DNA of 64,000 bases from Actinomycetospora callitridis (GCF_028737265.1 NZ_JAQZAK010000005.1:248001-312000), one strand, 5' to 3'. Shown: positions 1-7,799, counted from the stretch's first letter. Notes: generated from the sequence alone by a model not told the origin. Program-made: numbers and translations.

Positions 1-330
1 GCCGTCGGATCATCGCGTCCGTGCCCGCCGGGTCACGGGCGGCGCTGGCCGCAGTATCGGGGTCTGCATGGTCGGTCCGCCCTCCTCGAGCTGGGGATTA
101 CCCCACCGATGAGGGGTGGAGCGGCCGCGGGCATTCCTGCGACAAGTGCACCGTGCCGGTCGCCCAACGGTGGATAGGCGGTGGGAGGCGGCCGCTCGCC
201 GCTGATGACGGGCCACCGCGCGGTGTCCCGACCGTGGCCGAGGCGCAACCTGGGGCCCTTGCGCGGTTCCCGCAGGGAGGCGACTCTCGCTCCTTCGAGC
301 GCGACGAGAGTCGGACCCACGGAGGTCGCG
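1..330. other. Upstream region of the fmd operon
   Basis: No convincing gene. Open frames here have no ribosome binding site and no recognisable product. Visible structure is a short palindrome at 93-104 (GGGG-ATTA-CCCC) followed by a GGGG repeat at 115-118, and a hairpin at 281-313 described separately. This is most likely the promoter and leader of the fmdB-amiS-fmdA operon. Confidence 0.5.
281..313 (+). promoter_or_regulatory. Leader hairpin upstream of fmdB
   Basis: A perfect 9-base inverted repeat (CGACTCTCG at 281-289, CGAGAGTCG at 305-313) encloses a nested hairpin (CGCTC at 288-292, GAGCG at 297-301, loop CTTC). It ends 7 bases before the GGAGG ribosome binding site and 17 bases before the fmdB ATG. 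There is no T-run, so it looks like a regulatory hairpin or operator more than a terminator. Confidence 0.5.
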
Positions 331-567
331 ATGGCCACCTACGCCTATCGCTGCCCCGCCTGTGGTGACTTCGACCTGACGCGCCCGATGGGCGAGGCAC
401 CGGATCGCGCGATCTGCACGCGCTGTGGTGCGTCCTCGCCGCGGCGGTGGGACGCGCCGTCGCTGGCCGGGATGAACCCGGCACTGCGCTCCGCGTTGGC
501 GCGCGAGGAGGCCAGCCGGGACGCACCCGAGGTGGTCCGTCGCTCGCCCGGCGGCGAGCGCCGCTAG
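331..567 (+). CDS. fmdB: FmdB-type zinc ribbon protein
   Basis: A 78-residue protein of the FmdB putative regulatory family. The N-terminal half holds a zinc ribbon with two CxxC pairs (CPAC near residue 8, CTRC near residue 30), starting with the family-typical MATYAYRCP. The ATG is preceded by GGAGG at proper spacing, and longer upstream extensions in this frame lack support. It is the first gene of an apparent operon with an AmiS/UreI channel and an acetamidase/formamidase, the context that gave the family its name. A role in regulating or handling formamide metabolism is inferred from family and context; the biochemical function of FmdB proteins is poorly known. Confidence 0.88.
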   Translation: MATYAYRCPACGDFDLTRPMGEAPDRAICTRCGASSPRRWDAPSLAGMNPALRSALAREEASRDAPEVVRRSPGGERR

Positions 568-651
568 TCGTTTCGCCCCGGCCGAGCGGGACCGCGCCGC
601 CGCACCGGGATCTCGGGAGGTCGACGACGCCTGCCCGAAGGAGGACGTGTC

Positions 652-1323
652 GTGGCATCAGTAGGTCTGTTCTACGTCGGAGCCGTCCTGTTCATCAACG
701 GCGTGATGCTGCTCGGGAGGGTCGAGCCGCGGGCCGGCGCGATCATGAATCTCTTCGTCGGTGGCCTCCAGGTGGTCACCCCGACGTTCCTGATCTTCAC
801 CGCGAACGGGGACCAGGACACCATCCTGCTGGCCTCGGGGCTCTACCTGTTCGGCTTCACCTACCTCTACGTCGGGATCGGGTTGCTGGCCGGGCTGGAC
901 TCCACCGGTGTGGGCTGGTTCTCGTTGTTCGTGGCCATCGCCGCGCTCGGCTACTCCTTCATGAACTTCACCCGACTCGAGGACGCCCCGTTCGGCGTCA
1001 TCTGGCTCTACTGGGCGCTCCTGTGGTCCCTGTTCTTCGTCCTGCTCGGGCTCAAGCAGGAGTGGCTCACCCGCTACACGGGCTGGGTGGCCCTCATCGA
1101 GGGTTGGGTCACGGCCGCGATCCCGGGCTTCCTGCTGTTCTCCGGCTATTGGTCGACCTCCAGCACCACCGCGATGGTGCTCGCCGTCATCGGCGTGGCG
1201 ATGGTGCTGATCCTGCTCCCCACCGCACGCCGTGACCGCCGTGAACGCGGGGCGCACGCCCAGCCGGCGCCCACCCCCGAGCCGACCGCACCGGCCCCTG
1301 ACCGCCCGGTCAGCACCCGCTGA
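652..1323 (+). CDS. amiS: AmiS/UreI family amide/urea channel
   Basis: A 223-residue membrane protein with six or more hydrophobic segments from residue 3 onward (VGLFYVGAVLFINGVMLLG at the N-terminus) and a short charged, proline-rich tail. Sequence character and context fit the AmiS/UreI family of urea and short-chain amide channels in the cytoplasmic membrane. Start is GTG at 652, behind GAAGGAGG at about 637-644. It lies 84 bases after fmdB and 59 bases before fmdA, all on the same strand, so it probably lets formamide or acetamide reach the cytoplasmic amidase. The exact substrate cannot be told from sequence. Confidence 0.88.
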   Translation: MASVGLFYVGAVLFINGVMLLGRVEPRAGAIMNLFVGGLQVVTPTFLIFTANGDQDTILLASGLYLFGFTYLYVGIGLLAGLDSTGVGWFSLFVAIAALGYSFMNFTRLEDAPFGVIWLYWALLWSLFFVLLGLKQEWLTRYTGWVALIEGWVTAAIPGFLLFSGYWSTSSTTAMVLAVIGVAMVLILLPTARRDRRERGAHAQPAPTPEPTAPAPDRPVSTR

Positions 1324-1382
1324 GCTGACCGTTCCACCACACCGGCCGGGTCGGGACCCGAGCCGCCCGAAGGAGGATCACC

Positions 1383-2636
1383 ATGCCCGAAGTCGTGTTC
1401 TCGGTGGACCAGGGCAAGTCCATGAGCGAGCAGGCCGTACCCGGCCACAACCGCTGGCACCCGGACGTCCCGGTCGCGACGATGGTCCGCCCGGGGAGCG
1501 ACTTCCGGGTCGAGTGCCGCGAGTGGACCGACGCGCAGATCGGCAACAACGACTCCGCGAACGACGTCCGTGACGTCGACCTGTCCCGGGCGCACATGCT
1601 CTCCGGACCGATCGGCGTGGAGGGCGCGGAGCCGGGCGACCTGCTCGTCGTCGACATCCTGGACCTGGGCCCGGTGCAGGCACCCCAGGAGTTCGGCGAC
1701 GCCCCGGGTCAGGGCTGGGGCTACACCGGAATCTTCGCGCGGGAGAACGGCGGAGGGTTCCTGACCGAGTGGTACCCGGAATCGGCCAAGGCAATCTGGG
1801 ACTTCCGCGGCCAGGTCGCCACCTCCCGCCACCTCCCCGGTGTGCGATACACCGGCATCACCCACCCCGGGCTGTTCGGCACCGCGCCGTCGGCCGACCT
1901 GCTGGCCCGATGGAACCGTCGCGAGCAGGCCCTCATCGATCGCGAACCCGACCGGGTGCCTCCGCTGGCCCTCCCACCGCTGACCGACAACAGCTTGGGC
2001 GGCACGGCCACCGGTGAGGTCGCCGACCGGATCGCGCGGGAGGGCGCGCGCACCGTCCCCGCGCGGGAGAACGGCGGGAACCACGACATCAAGAACTTCA
2101 CACGGGGCAGCCGCGTGTTCTATCCGGTCCACGTGAACGACGCCAAGCTCTCCGGCGGCGACCTCCACTTCAGCCAGGGCGACGGCGAGATCACCTTCTG
2201 CGGCGCCATCGAGATGGGCGGCTTCATCGACTTCGGGGTCGACCTGATCAAGGGTGGGATGGAGACCTACGGGGTGACGACCAACCCGATCTTCATGCCG
2301 GGCAACGTCGAGCCGCGCTACTCCGAGTTCCTCACGTTCATCGGCATCTCGGTGGACCACGAGAACGACACCAACGAGTACCTGAACGCCACGCTGGCGT
2401 ACAAGAGAGCCTGCCTCAACGCCGTCGAGTACCTCAAGAAGTTCGGGTACTCGGGCGAGCAGGCGTACCTCCTGTTGGGCTCCGCGCCCATCGAGGGGCG
2501 CGTCAGCGGCATCGTGGACATCCCGAACGCCTGCTGCTCGCTCTACCTGCCGACGGCGATCTTCGACTTCGACGTGCGCCCGTCGTCGGCCGGCCCGGTG
2601 TCCGCCGACCGCGGGATGGCGGCGATCAGCAGCTGA
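1383..2636 (+). CDS. fmdA: Formamidase (acetamidase/formamidase family)
   Basis: A 417-residue cytosolic enzyme of the FmdA_AmdA family, hydrolysing formamide or acetamide to ammonia and the organic acid. The N-terminus (PEVVFSVDQGKSMSEQ), a central conserved block with GGNHDIKN and GDLHFSQGDGEITFCGAIEM, and full family length support the call. A good AAGGAGG lies just before the ATG. It is the third gene of fmdB-amiS-fmdA, so uptake and hydrolysis are encoded together, most likely for nitrogen acquisition. Preference for formamide over acetamide is inferred from family members of this length. Confidence 0.93.
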   Translation: MPEVVFSVDQGKSMSEQAVPGHNRWHPDVPVATMVRPGSDFRVECREWTDAQIGNNDSANDVRDVDLSRAHMLSGPIGVEGAEPGDLLVVDILDLGPVQAPQEFGDAPGQGWGYTGIFARENGGGFLTEWYPESAKAIWDFRGQVATSRHLPGVRYTGITHPGLFGTAPSADLLARWNRREQALIDREPDRVPPLALPPLTDNSLGGTATGEVADRIAREGARTVPARENGGNHDIKNFTRGSRVFYPVHVNDAKLSGGDLHFSQGDGEITFCGAIEMGGFIDFGVDLIKGGMETYGVTTNPIFMPGNVEPRYSEFLTFIGISVDHENDTNEYLNATLAYKRACLNAVEYLKKFGYSGEQAYLLLGSAPIEGRVSGIVDIPNACCSLYLPTAIFDFDVRPSSAGPVSADRGMAAISS

Positions 2637-3029
2637 GCGTGGCGCCGGAGGCGGCCGCGGCCAGTCCTCGATCCCCGAGGCGGTCGCGGTCTCCCTCCGG
2701 GAAGATCAGGGTGTCCGACGGCCGTATCGCCGCCCGGGGTCTGCCCGAATCGGCTGACGGGGAGTCGCGCCGGCAAAGGCCGCTGGGCTCAGCGTCGCGC
2801 TCCAGCGACCAGGGTCGATGGAGCACGGTCGCCATGCGGACGATCAGGACGTGGCTCGCCCTCCGCCGAGAGGCACGCGGACTGAACTTGTGGGCGGTGG
2901 CCCGCGGCTGGTCGTGAGCTGTTCTGACAGCACCAGCTGACAGCAACCGCCCCGCACGCAAGCCGGTCCGAGCTGGACCACTGGAGGTGGCGTCTCCAGC
3001 TCAGGGCAAGTGACAACCACTCCTGATCG
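2637..3029. other. Intergenic region after fmdA
   Basis: About 390 bases between fmdA and a tRNA remnant. The only open frame of note (2639-2917) has biased Arg/Ser/Pro composition, no ribosome binding site and no recognisable domain, so I do not call it. No clear terminator hairpin is visible after fmdA. Confidence 0.45.
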
Positions 3030-3075
3030 GGCTTGTCAACGAAAGGTCCGGGGTTCGATTCCCCGCGCCGGCTCC
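3030..3075 (+). pseudogene. 3' fragment of a tRNA gene (possible att remnant)
   Basis: Positions 3049-3065 form a perfect T-arm (CGGGG, loop TTCGATT, CCCCG), followed by a 7-base acceptor strand CGCCGGC, then T and CC, as in the 3' end of a tRNA. The matching 5' acceptor strand, D-arm and anticodon stem are not found at the expected distance upstream, so this is a 3' fragment and not a working tRNA. Such fragments are typical attachment-site leftovers of integrative elements. Isoacceptor not assigned. Confidence 0.5.
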
Positions 3076-3105
3076 GGGTCTACGAGGGCGCGCTCCGGCG
3101 AGGGA

Positions 3106-3537
3106 TCAGGAGGGCTCGCGGCCCAGCAGGGTGGCGCGGCGGTAGTACTCGTAGAGCCCGTCGAACAGTGGCCCGGTGTGGCTGAGCAGGGTCACGTCGT
3201 CGCAGACCATCCCGAGGGCGCGGACGACGACGTCGACGCCGGGAGCTTCCGGGGCGTCGAAGCGTTCGTCGTCGAGGTCGGCCTCGTGGACGATCTCCGC
3301 GATCCGCCACAGCACCGGGTCCGTGATCTCGTAGCGGCGCAGGATCGTCTCGAAGCTGCAGTCGCCACCGTGGTGGGACAGCTCGACACCACGCATGTCG
3401 AAGGCGGTCGCGTCGGCCGGGACCTCGGCGGGGTCGGCGACGAACACGAACTCGGCGTCCTCGTCGACGACCCGACGGATCAGCCAGGCGCAGGCCACCC
3501 GGTCGATGTGCATGTGCGCCCGGGTCGCCCACCTCAT
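3106..3537 (-). CDS. ChrB C-terminal domain protein (chromate resistance)
   Basis: A 143-residue protein matching the C-terminal half of ChrB, with the typical opening MRWATRAHMHIDRVACAWLI and the motifs ELSHHGGDCSFE and DRVACAWLIRR. ChrB is known as a chromate-sensing regulator or accessory of the ChrA efflux pump. The ATG overlaps the TGA of the upstream gene by ATGA, so the two are translationally coupled. Longer start choices run through the upstream gene in the wrong frame and are rejected. No chrA transporter is present nearby, so the role in chromate response is inferred from family only. Confidence 0.82.
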   Translation of the reverse strand: MRWATRAHMHIDRVACAWLIRRVVDEDAEFVFVADPAEVPADATAFDMRGVELSHHGGDCSFETILRRYEITDPVLWRIAEIVHEADLDDERFDAPEAPGVDVVVRALGMVCDDVTLLSHTGPLFDGLYEYYRRATLLGREPS

Positions 3538-4028
3538 CGGGTCGCCTCCTCGTGCTCGCCGGAGGCGGCCAGCTCGTCGACCGCGCGCCGGGCCTCGGCG
3601 CGTTCCGGTGGGGGGAAGTAGTCGCGCCGGCCGATCTTGCGGAGCTCGCCGCGCAGTCGGCGCACCGTGTTCTGCCGGGCACCCTCGTCGAGGCCTGCGG
3701 ACCGCGCCTGATCGGCCACGGCGCGGTACTCCGCCGCCCGGGCCTCGCTCATCGCCTCCGCCAGCTCGCGCTCGGCGTGCCGGCCGCCCGGTCGGGCGTC
3801 CCAGACGGTGGCCGCGCCCCCGTTCTCGACGACCTCGTCGGCGAGCCATTCCAACTGCTCGCGGGTGCGGGCGTCGGCGGGCAGCGCGACGACGCCGTCG
3901 GCGAGCTGGGCGACCCCGAGCCGTTTGAGCTTGCGCCACACCCCGACGCGGGCGGTCGACGGCTCCCGCGGGAGCCGATAGGTCAGCAGCACCCAGGCGC
4001 CCGCGCCGTCAGGATCCGCGCCGGGCAT
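3534..4028 (-). CDS. ChrB N-terminal domain protein
   Basis: A 164-residue protein with the ChrB N-terminal fold: WVLLTYRLPREPSTARVGVWRKLKRLG at the start, DGVVALPAD, then an Arg/Glu-rich helical stretch and RRDYFPPPERAEA near the end. In many bacteria this half is fused to the domain encoded by the next gene; here the two are separate but overlap (ATGA). It starts at ATG 4028, inside the last 20 bases of the preceding small membrane protein gene, so all three form one leftward operon. Function is inferred as regulation of metal-oxyanion response. Confidence 0.8.
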   Translation of the reverse strand: MPGADPDGAGAWVLLTYRLPREPSTARVGVWRKLKRLGVAQLADGVVALPADARTREQLEWLADEVVENGGAATVWDARPGGRHAERELAEAMSEARAAEYRAVADQARSAGLDEGARQNTVRRLRGELRKIGRRDYFPPPERAEARRAVDELAASGEHEEATR

Positions 4029-4239
4029 CCTCGCCCCCGTCCTCCGGGAGCCGCTGCTCCAGCCACCCGCTGAGCCTCCAGGCGGCCCACGCCGCGGCGA
4101 CGGACGCCACCGCGAACACCTGCAGAGCCGGCGGGGCCATCAACAGCAGCAGGCCCACCACCAGCGCCGCGAGCCCGAGAGCGTCACGACCGCCCACGGC
4201 GGGCACGGAGTCCGGACGTCGACGACCGACCTCGACCAT
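4009..4239 (-). CDS. Small membrane protein
   Basis: A 76-residue protein from the ATG at 4239 (or 87 residues from GTG at 4272). The centre is strongly hydrophobic (LGLAALVVGLLLLMAPPALQ, then VFAVASVAAAWAAWRLSGWL), giving two membrane segments, with an acidic and basic tail. No known family recognised. It overlaps the following ChrB N-domain gene by 20 bases, so it is the first gene of that operon. The ATG lies inside a palindrome (4239-4254), which fits an autoregulated or leaderless start, but neither start has a good ribosome binding site. Confidence 0.55.
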   Translation of the reverse strand: MVEVGRRRPDSVPAVGGRDALGLAALVVGLLLLMAPPALQVFAVASVAAAWAAWRLSGWLEQRLPEDGGEDARRGS

Positions 4240-4254
4240 GCAACCACGGTTGCA
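4239..4254. promoter_or_regulatory. Palindromic operator candidate TGCAACC-AC-GGTTGCA
   Basis: A 7-2-7 inverted repeat overlaps the start codon of the leftward chrB operon. A further related half (CAACC) follows at 4259-4263. Such a symmetric 16-mer at a start site is typical of an operator for a dimeric repressor; which protein binds it is not known. Confidence 0.45.
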
Positions 4255-4632
4255 CAGCAACCGAGGTTTCACCAGGTGTCCGACCTGACCGTTTCCTGAT
4301 CACGAAGAGTGACAGAGTTACCCTGACAGGGGCTGCTGCCGTCGCGTCGTGGCGTGCCACCACGTCGCTGCGCGCCGGCCTCGCCCAGACCCTGGCGTGG
4401 CACCGGGAGCAGCACGGCCGTGCGGCGGCCGGCGCGGCTCCCGGCGCCCTGACCGTCGTTCCACGGCCCTCGCGCACGACCTGACCCGGGGGAGGCGCCG
4501 CACCGTCGTCGGCTCGTCGCCCATCGTGAAAGCGCTGCTCAGAGCGCTGGGCGGATCGAGTGAGGGTCGGGTCGGGTCGCTCGTCGCGCTGCCACACTCG
4601 GCCGGACCGAACGGCGAACAACGGAGCGCCCG
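4255..4632. other. Divergent intergenic region
   Basis: About 380 bases between the leftward chrB operon and the rightward gene at 4633. I see no supported gene; open frames here are of biased composition and without ribosome binding sites. It should hold promoters for both directions, but no clear -35/-10 pair stands out. Confidence 0.4.
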
Positions 4633-4998
4633 ATGTCGATGATCGTGATCTCGATGCCCATCCCGCCCGAGAAGTACGCGGAGTGGCGGAATGCGATGGA
4701 GGAGTTCGCGGGGGCGCGGAGGGACGAGTACACGGCGGCCCGGGCGCGGCAGGGCGTGATCCGCCAGGGCGTCTTCGTCGACCACACCCCGGACGGGCCC
4801 CGGGAGATCATGGTGATGGAGGCCGACGATCCGGGGAGGACGCTCGAGCTCATGGCGACGTCCGAGGAGCCGTTCGACGTGGAGTTCCGGGAGTTCCTCA
4901 TGAGCATCTACGGCCTGGACCTCTCGGAGCCGCCGCCCGGCCCGATGCCCGAGATGGTCCTCGACTGGCGTGCGCCCGTCCCGGCCCAGGACGGCTGA
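4633..4998 (+). CDS. Hypothetical protein, possible alpha/beta-barrel monooxygenase-like fold
   Basis: A 121-residue cytosolic protein of unknown function starting MSMIVISMPIPPEKYAEW. The pattern of a beta strand followed by an amphipathic helix (residues 14-42), then VIRQGVFVD and PREIMVMEADD, suggests a ferredoxin-like alpha+beta barrel as in antibiotic-biosynthesis monooxygenase/EthD-type proteins, but no catalytic motif can be pointed out. It lies 23 bases before the chorismate mutase gene on the same strand, so they may be cotranscribed. I do not recognise a family with certainty. Confidence 0.6.
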   Translation: MSMIVISMPIPPEKYAEWRNAMEEFAGARRDEYTAARARQGVIRQGVFVDHTPDGPREIMVMEADDPGRTLELMATSEEPFDVEFREFLMSIYGLDLSEPPPGPMPEMVLDWRAPVPAQDG

Positions 4999-5021
4999 GC
5001 GGACGACGAGCGCCGATTCCC

Positions 5022-5306
5022 ATGTCCCTCGACGACGTCCGCGCGGCCATCGACCGCATCGACGACCAGATCGTGGCGCTGCTCGGGCAGCGTCAGGAGC
5101 AGGTCCGGGCCGCGGCCGCGTTCAAGGCCGACGACGCGGCCGTCCGGGCTCCCGACCGGCGCGCCGCCCTCATGGCGAGGGTGCGGGAGCGCGCGGTGGC
5201 GGAGGGCGCCGACCCGGACGTGGTCGCGGCGACCTACGCCGCGATGGTCGACGCCTTCATCGCCCTGGAACTCGGTGAGCACCGCGCCCGCGGGCACCCC
5301 GCGTAG
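5022..5306 (+). CDS. Chorismate mutase, AroQ type
   Basis: A 94-residue all-helical protein matching the type II chorismate mutase fold: DDVRAAIDRIDDQIVALLGQR is the typical first helix with Arg and Asp/Arg active-site residues, followed by VRAAAAFK and a C-terminal pair of helices. This class converts chorismate to prephenate; some short members instead act as isochorismate pyruvate lyase (PchB type), which cannot be excluded. The ATG at 5022 gives the family-typical length; longer upstream frames are spurious. It stands between a hypothetical gene and an alpha/beta hydrolase, without other aromatic-pathway genes nearby. Confidence 0.82.
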   Translation: MSLDDVRAAIDRIDDQIVALLGQRQEQVRAAAAFKADDAAVRAPDRRAALMARVRERAVAEGADPDVVAATYAAMVDAFIALELGEHRARGHPA

Positions 5307-5351
5307 GTGCGGGGCCTCCCCCCGGGGGCGGGAGATTCTGGAGGAGTGTCC

Positions 5352-6146
5352 ATGGACCAGGAGAGGGTCACCTCCCGCGACGGCACGCCCATCGCCTACT
5401 GGCGCAGCGGCCACGGGCCGCCGCTCGTGCTGGTGCACGGGACCTCCGCCGACCACAGCCGGTGGGCTCCCGTCCTTCCGGCGTTCGAGCAGCGCTACAC
5501 GGTCTGCGCGATCGATCGCCGTGGCCGCGGCGCGAGCGGCGACGCGGAGGACTACGCGCTCGAGCGGGAGTTCGAGGACGTGGCCGCCGTGGTCGACTCG
5601 CTGGGGGAGCCGGTGACCCTCCTCGGCCAGTCGCACGGTGGGCTGTGCGCGCTCGAGGCCGCACTGCTCAGCTCCCGGATCCGGGCGTTGGTGCTCTACG
5701 AGCCCCCGTTCGGGGCGGCGGGCGCGGAGATGAACCCTCCCGAGGTCCTCGAGCGACTCGAGACCCTGCTGCAGGCGGGGGACCGGGACGGGGTGGTGGC
5801 GACCATGGCGCGCGAGATCGCGGGAGTGCCGCCGGAGGTGATCGAGTCCACGCGCTCCCTGCCCGTGTGGCGGGCGCGGATGGCGACGGCGCACACGATC
5901 CCGCGGGAGCTGCGGGCGACCAGGGCGTACCGGTTCGACCCGGAGCGGTTCCGCGAGCTCGCGGTGCCGACGCTGCTGCTGACCGGGAGCGAGAGCTCGC
6001 CCCTGCTGCGGCGGGCGACGGAGGCCCTGGACGAGGCGTTGCCGGACTCCCGCGTCGTCGTCATGGCCGGGCAGGGGCACGTGGCCATGGACACCGGGAC
6101 CGACCTCTTCACCGCCGAGGTCCTCCGGTTCACCGAGGGTCCCTGA
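5352..6146 (+). CDS. Alpha/beta hydrolase
   Basis: A 264-residue alpha/beta hydrolase fold protein. LVLVHGTSADHSRW (residues about 25-38) carries the HG oxyanion motif, GQSHGG (about residue 93) is the nucleophile elbow with catalytic Ser, an acidic residue follows in LLLTGSESSP, and the catalytic His is in GQGHVAMDTG near the C-terminus. The ATG is preceded by CTGGAGGAG at good spacing. Family members include esterases, peroxidases and epoxide or carbon-carbon hydrolases; substrate not predictable. It converges with the AraC-type regulator gene 7 bases away. Confidence 0.88.
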   Translation: MDQERVTSRDGTPIAYWRSGHGPPLVLVHGTSADHSRWAPVLPAFEQRYTVCAIDRRGRGASGDAEDYALEREFEDVAAVVDSLGEPVTLLGQSHGGLCALEAALLSSRIRALVLYEPPFGAAGAEMNPPEVLERLETLLQAGDRDGVVATMAREIAGVPPEVIESTRSLPVWRARMATAHTIPRELRATRAYRFDPERFRELAVPTLLLTGSESSPLLRRATEALDEALPDSRVVVMAGQGHVAMDTGTDLFTAEVLRFTEGP

Positions 6147-6153
6147 CGGTGCC

Positions 6154-7233
6154 TCAGGCGCGCAGCGTCTCGCTGGGCGAGCAGCCGTAGCGCCGCCGGT
6201 AGGCGACGGAGAAGCGCCCGGGGTGGGTGAAGCGCCACCGGGAGGCGATGTCGGCGACGGTCCGGCCGTCGCGGGGGTCGGCGGCGCGCAGCTCCTCGTG
6301 GGCCCCGGCCAGCCGGACGTCGCGCAGGTGGGCCAGCGGCGTGGTGGCACGCCAGCGGCGGAACGCCATCTGCAGGCCACGGGTGCCGAGCCCGGCCGCC
6401 GCGGCGACGTCGGCGACGTCGACGTCCTCCGTCGCGTGCTCCTCGAGGTAGGCGAGCGCGCGGCGCACGTTCGCGGGCTCGGCGGGGTGGACCGGTCCGG
6501 CGACCTGGTCCTGACCGAGCTCGTCGACCACCTGCTCCGCGCACGCCAGGATCGACGCCCCGGCCTCGCTGGCGCGCTCGAGGAGCAGGTCGAACGCCGC
6601 GTCGGGGGTGATCCCGTGGTGGCGGGAGAGCAGCGCACGGGCCGCGACGACGAGGTCGCGCGCCCGGACCCCCGCCTCCGAGTCCGACGGGGTGAGGAGG
6701 CGGTGCACGTGACGGGCGAGCTCGGCGGCGACCGCCCGCGTCGCGGCGTCGAAGGCGGCGCGCGTGTCGGAGGCGAGCGTGAGGGCCCCGTCGCCGCCGG
6801 GGAGCGGCAGGACGAGCAGCGACGCAGGCGTTCGGGTGCCGTCGCGCAGGCCCGTCCAGCGGGGGTCGGCGGCGACGTCGTCGACGACGACCGTGGTGCC
6901 CGACCGGCACGCCGCGGTGCGGGGCCCGCGGGCCAGGGCCTCGGCGGTGGTCGGCGACACGTCGCCGGCCGATGCGATCACCGGTGGCGCACCCCGGACG
7001 GCGACCACGACCTGGGCCCACTGCACCGAGCCCGCGACCTGCAGCGCGTGCCCGCACATCCGCTCCAGGGCGTCGACGGGCACCGCGTCGGCCTCGAGCC
7101 GGGGGCGCCCGGCGCCGGTGTCGCGCTCCGGGCCGCGACGGGTCTCGCGGGCCATCACCGGGGCCCGCCCGTCGAGCAGGTCGGCCAGGCCGATGCCGTC
7201 CGACGACACGGGCGAACGCTGCTGGGTGCTCAC
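6154..7233 (-). CDS. GAF-ANTAR-AraC-like transcriptional regulator
   Basis: A protein of about 359 residues with three parts. Residues about 35-180 look like a GAF sensor domain (WAQVVVAVRGAPPVIASAG, LLVLPLPGGDGALTLASD). About 195-245 is an ANTAR-like helical unit (RALLSRHHGITPDAAFDLLLERASEAG). About 265-355 is an AraC-type DNA-binding domain (VDVADVAAAAGLGTRGLQMAFRRW, then SRWRFTHPGRFSVAYRRRYG). ANTAR domains normally bind RNA, so joining one to a DNA-binding AraC domain is notable. The GTG at 7233 is chosen because the codons upstream to 7341 look non-coding; the longer start at 7341 cannot be excluded. It reads away from the membrane protein at 7356. Confidence 0.82.
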   Translation of the reverse strand: MSTQQRSPVSSDGIGLADLLDGRAPVMARETRRGPERDTGAGRPRLEADAVPVDALERMCGHALQVAGSVQWAQVVVAVRGAPPVIASAGDVSPTTAEALARGPRTAACRSGTTVVVDDVAADPRWTGLRDGTRTPASLLVLPLPGGDGALTLASDTRAAFDAATRAVAAELARHVHRLLTPSDSEAGVRARDLVVAARALLSRHHGITPDAAFDLLLERASEAGASILACAEQVVDELGQDQVAGPVHPAEPANVRRALAYLEEHATEDVDVADVAAAAGLGTRGLQMAFRRWRATTPLAHLRDVRLAGAHEELRAADPRDGRTVADIASRWRFTHPGRFSVAYRRRYGCSPSETLRA

Positions 7234-7355
7234 GATCCCGGATCCGTCCCACGCGACATCCCCGCGACTTCCGGGGCGCAGTGGCTGGGCGGTCAACCGG
7301 CCCGTCACGGTAACCCACGACGGCTCCGTCCGGGAGCGCACTTCGGAGGGAACCC

Positions 7356-7784
7356 GTGTGCGCCGATACCCTGCACGTCATGCCGATCGGGACGGCCTCC
7401 GACGACGGTGCCGCGCGCGTGCGCCGGGCCGGGTGGCTGGTCACCGCGGCCGCGCTGCTCGTCGCCGTCGCCACCCTGGTCCTGGTCGGTCTCGTCCCGC
7501 CGAGCCCCGGGCGCACCGTCGCGATCGTCGTCGCCGTCGTCCTGGCCTTCGCGCTCGCCGGCTGGCGGGCGGTGCGGGCCCGCCGGGACCCGACGACGGT
7601 TGCCGGCCTGCGGCCGATCTCGAGCTGGCTCGCGGCCTTCGGATGGGGCGCGACGGTGTTCTCGGCGCTGGTCGCCCTCGCCGCGCCCGACTCCGGGGGC
7701 CGCGCGGTGATCGCCGGGATCCTCGCCGGGTGCCTGCTCGTGCTCGTCGGGCGCTCGAGCGAGCAGGTGGCGGCGCGGCGCTGA
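7356..7784 (+). CDS. Membrane protein of unknown function
   Basis: A 142-residue integral membrane protein with four hydrophobic segments (about residues 27-47, 53-70, 92-112 and 118-136) and a short cytosolic N-terminus. The GTG at 7356 has a strong GGAGGG six bases before it, while the internal ATG at 7380 has none, so the longer form is used. Family not recognised. It is divergent from the GAF-ANTAR-AraC regulator and converges with the diiron oxygenase gene 15 bases away. Confidence 0.7.
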   Translation: MCADTLHVMPIGTASDDGAARVRRAGWLVTAAALLVAVATLVLVGLVPPSPGRTVAIVVAVVLAFALAGWRAVRARRDPTTVAGLRPISSWLAAFGWGATVFSALVALAAPDSGGRAVIAGILAGCLLVLVGRSSEQVAARR

Positions 7785-7799
7785 CCCGGAGGCGCTGAC

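Noticed and set aside
2639..2917. Open frame of 92 codons after fmdA
   Set aside because: Arg/Ser/Pro-biased, no ribosome binding site, no recognisable domain; typical chance frame in GC-rich DNA.
2983..3075. A possible full tRNA or selenocysteine tRNA ending in the T-arm
   Set aside because: A 5' acceptor pairing is only partial, and no D-arm or proper anticodon stem can be formed; only the 3' part is convincing.
5307..5351. Longer start of the alpha/beta hydrolase at 5307
   Set aside because: The ATG at 5352 has CTGGAGGAG at good spacing and the added residues do not look like protein.
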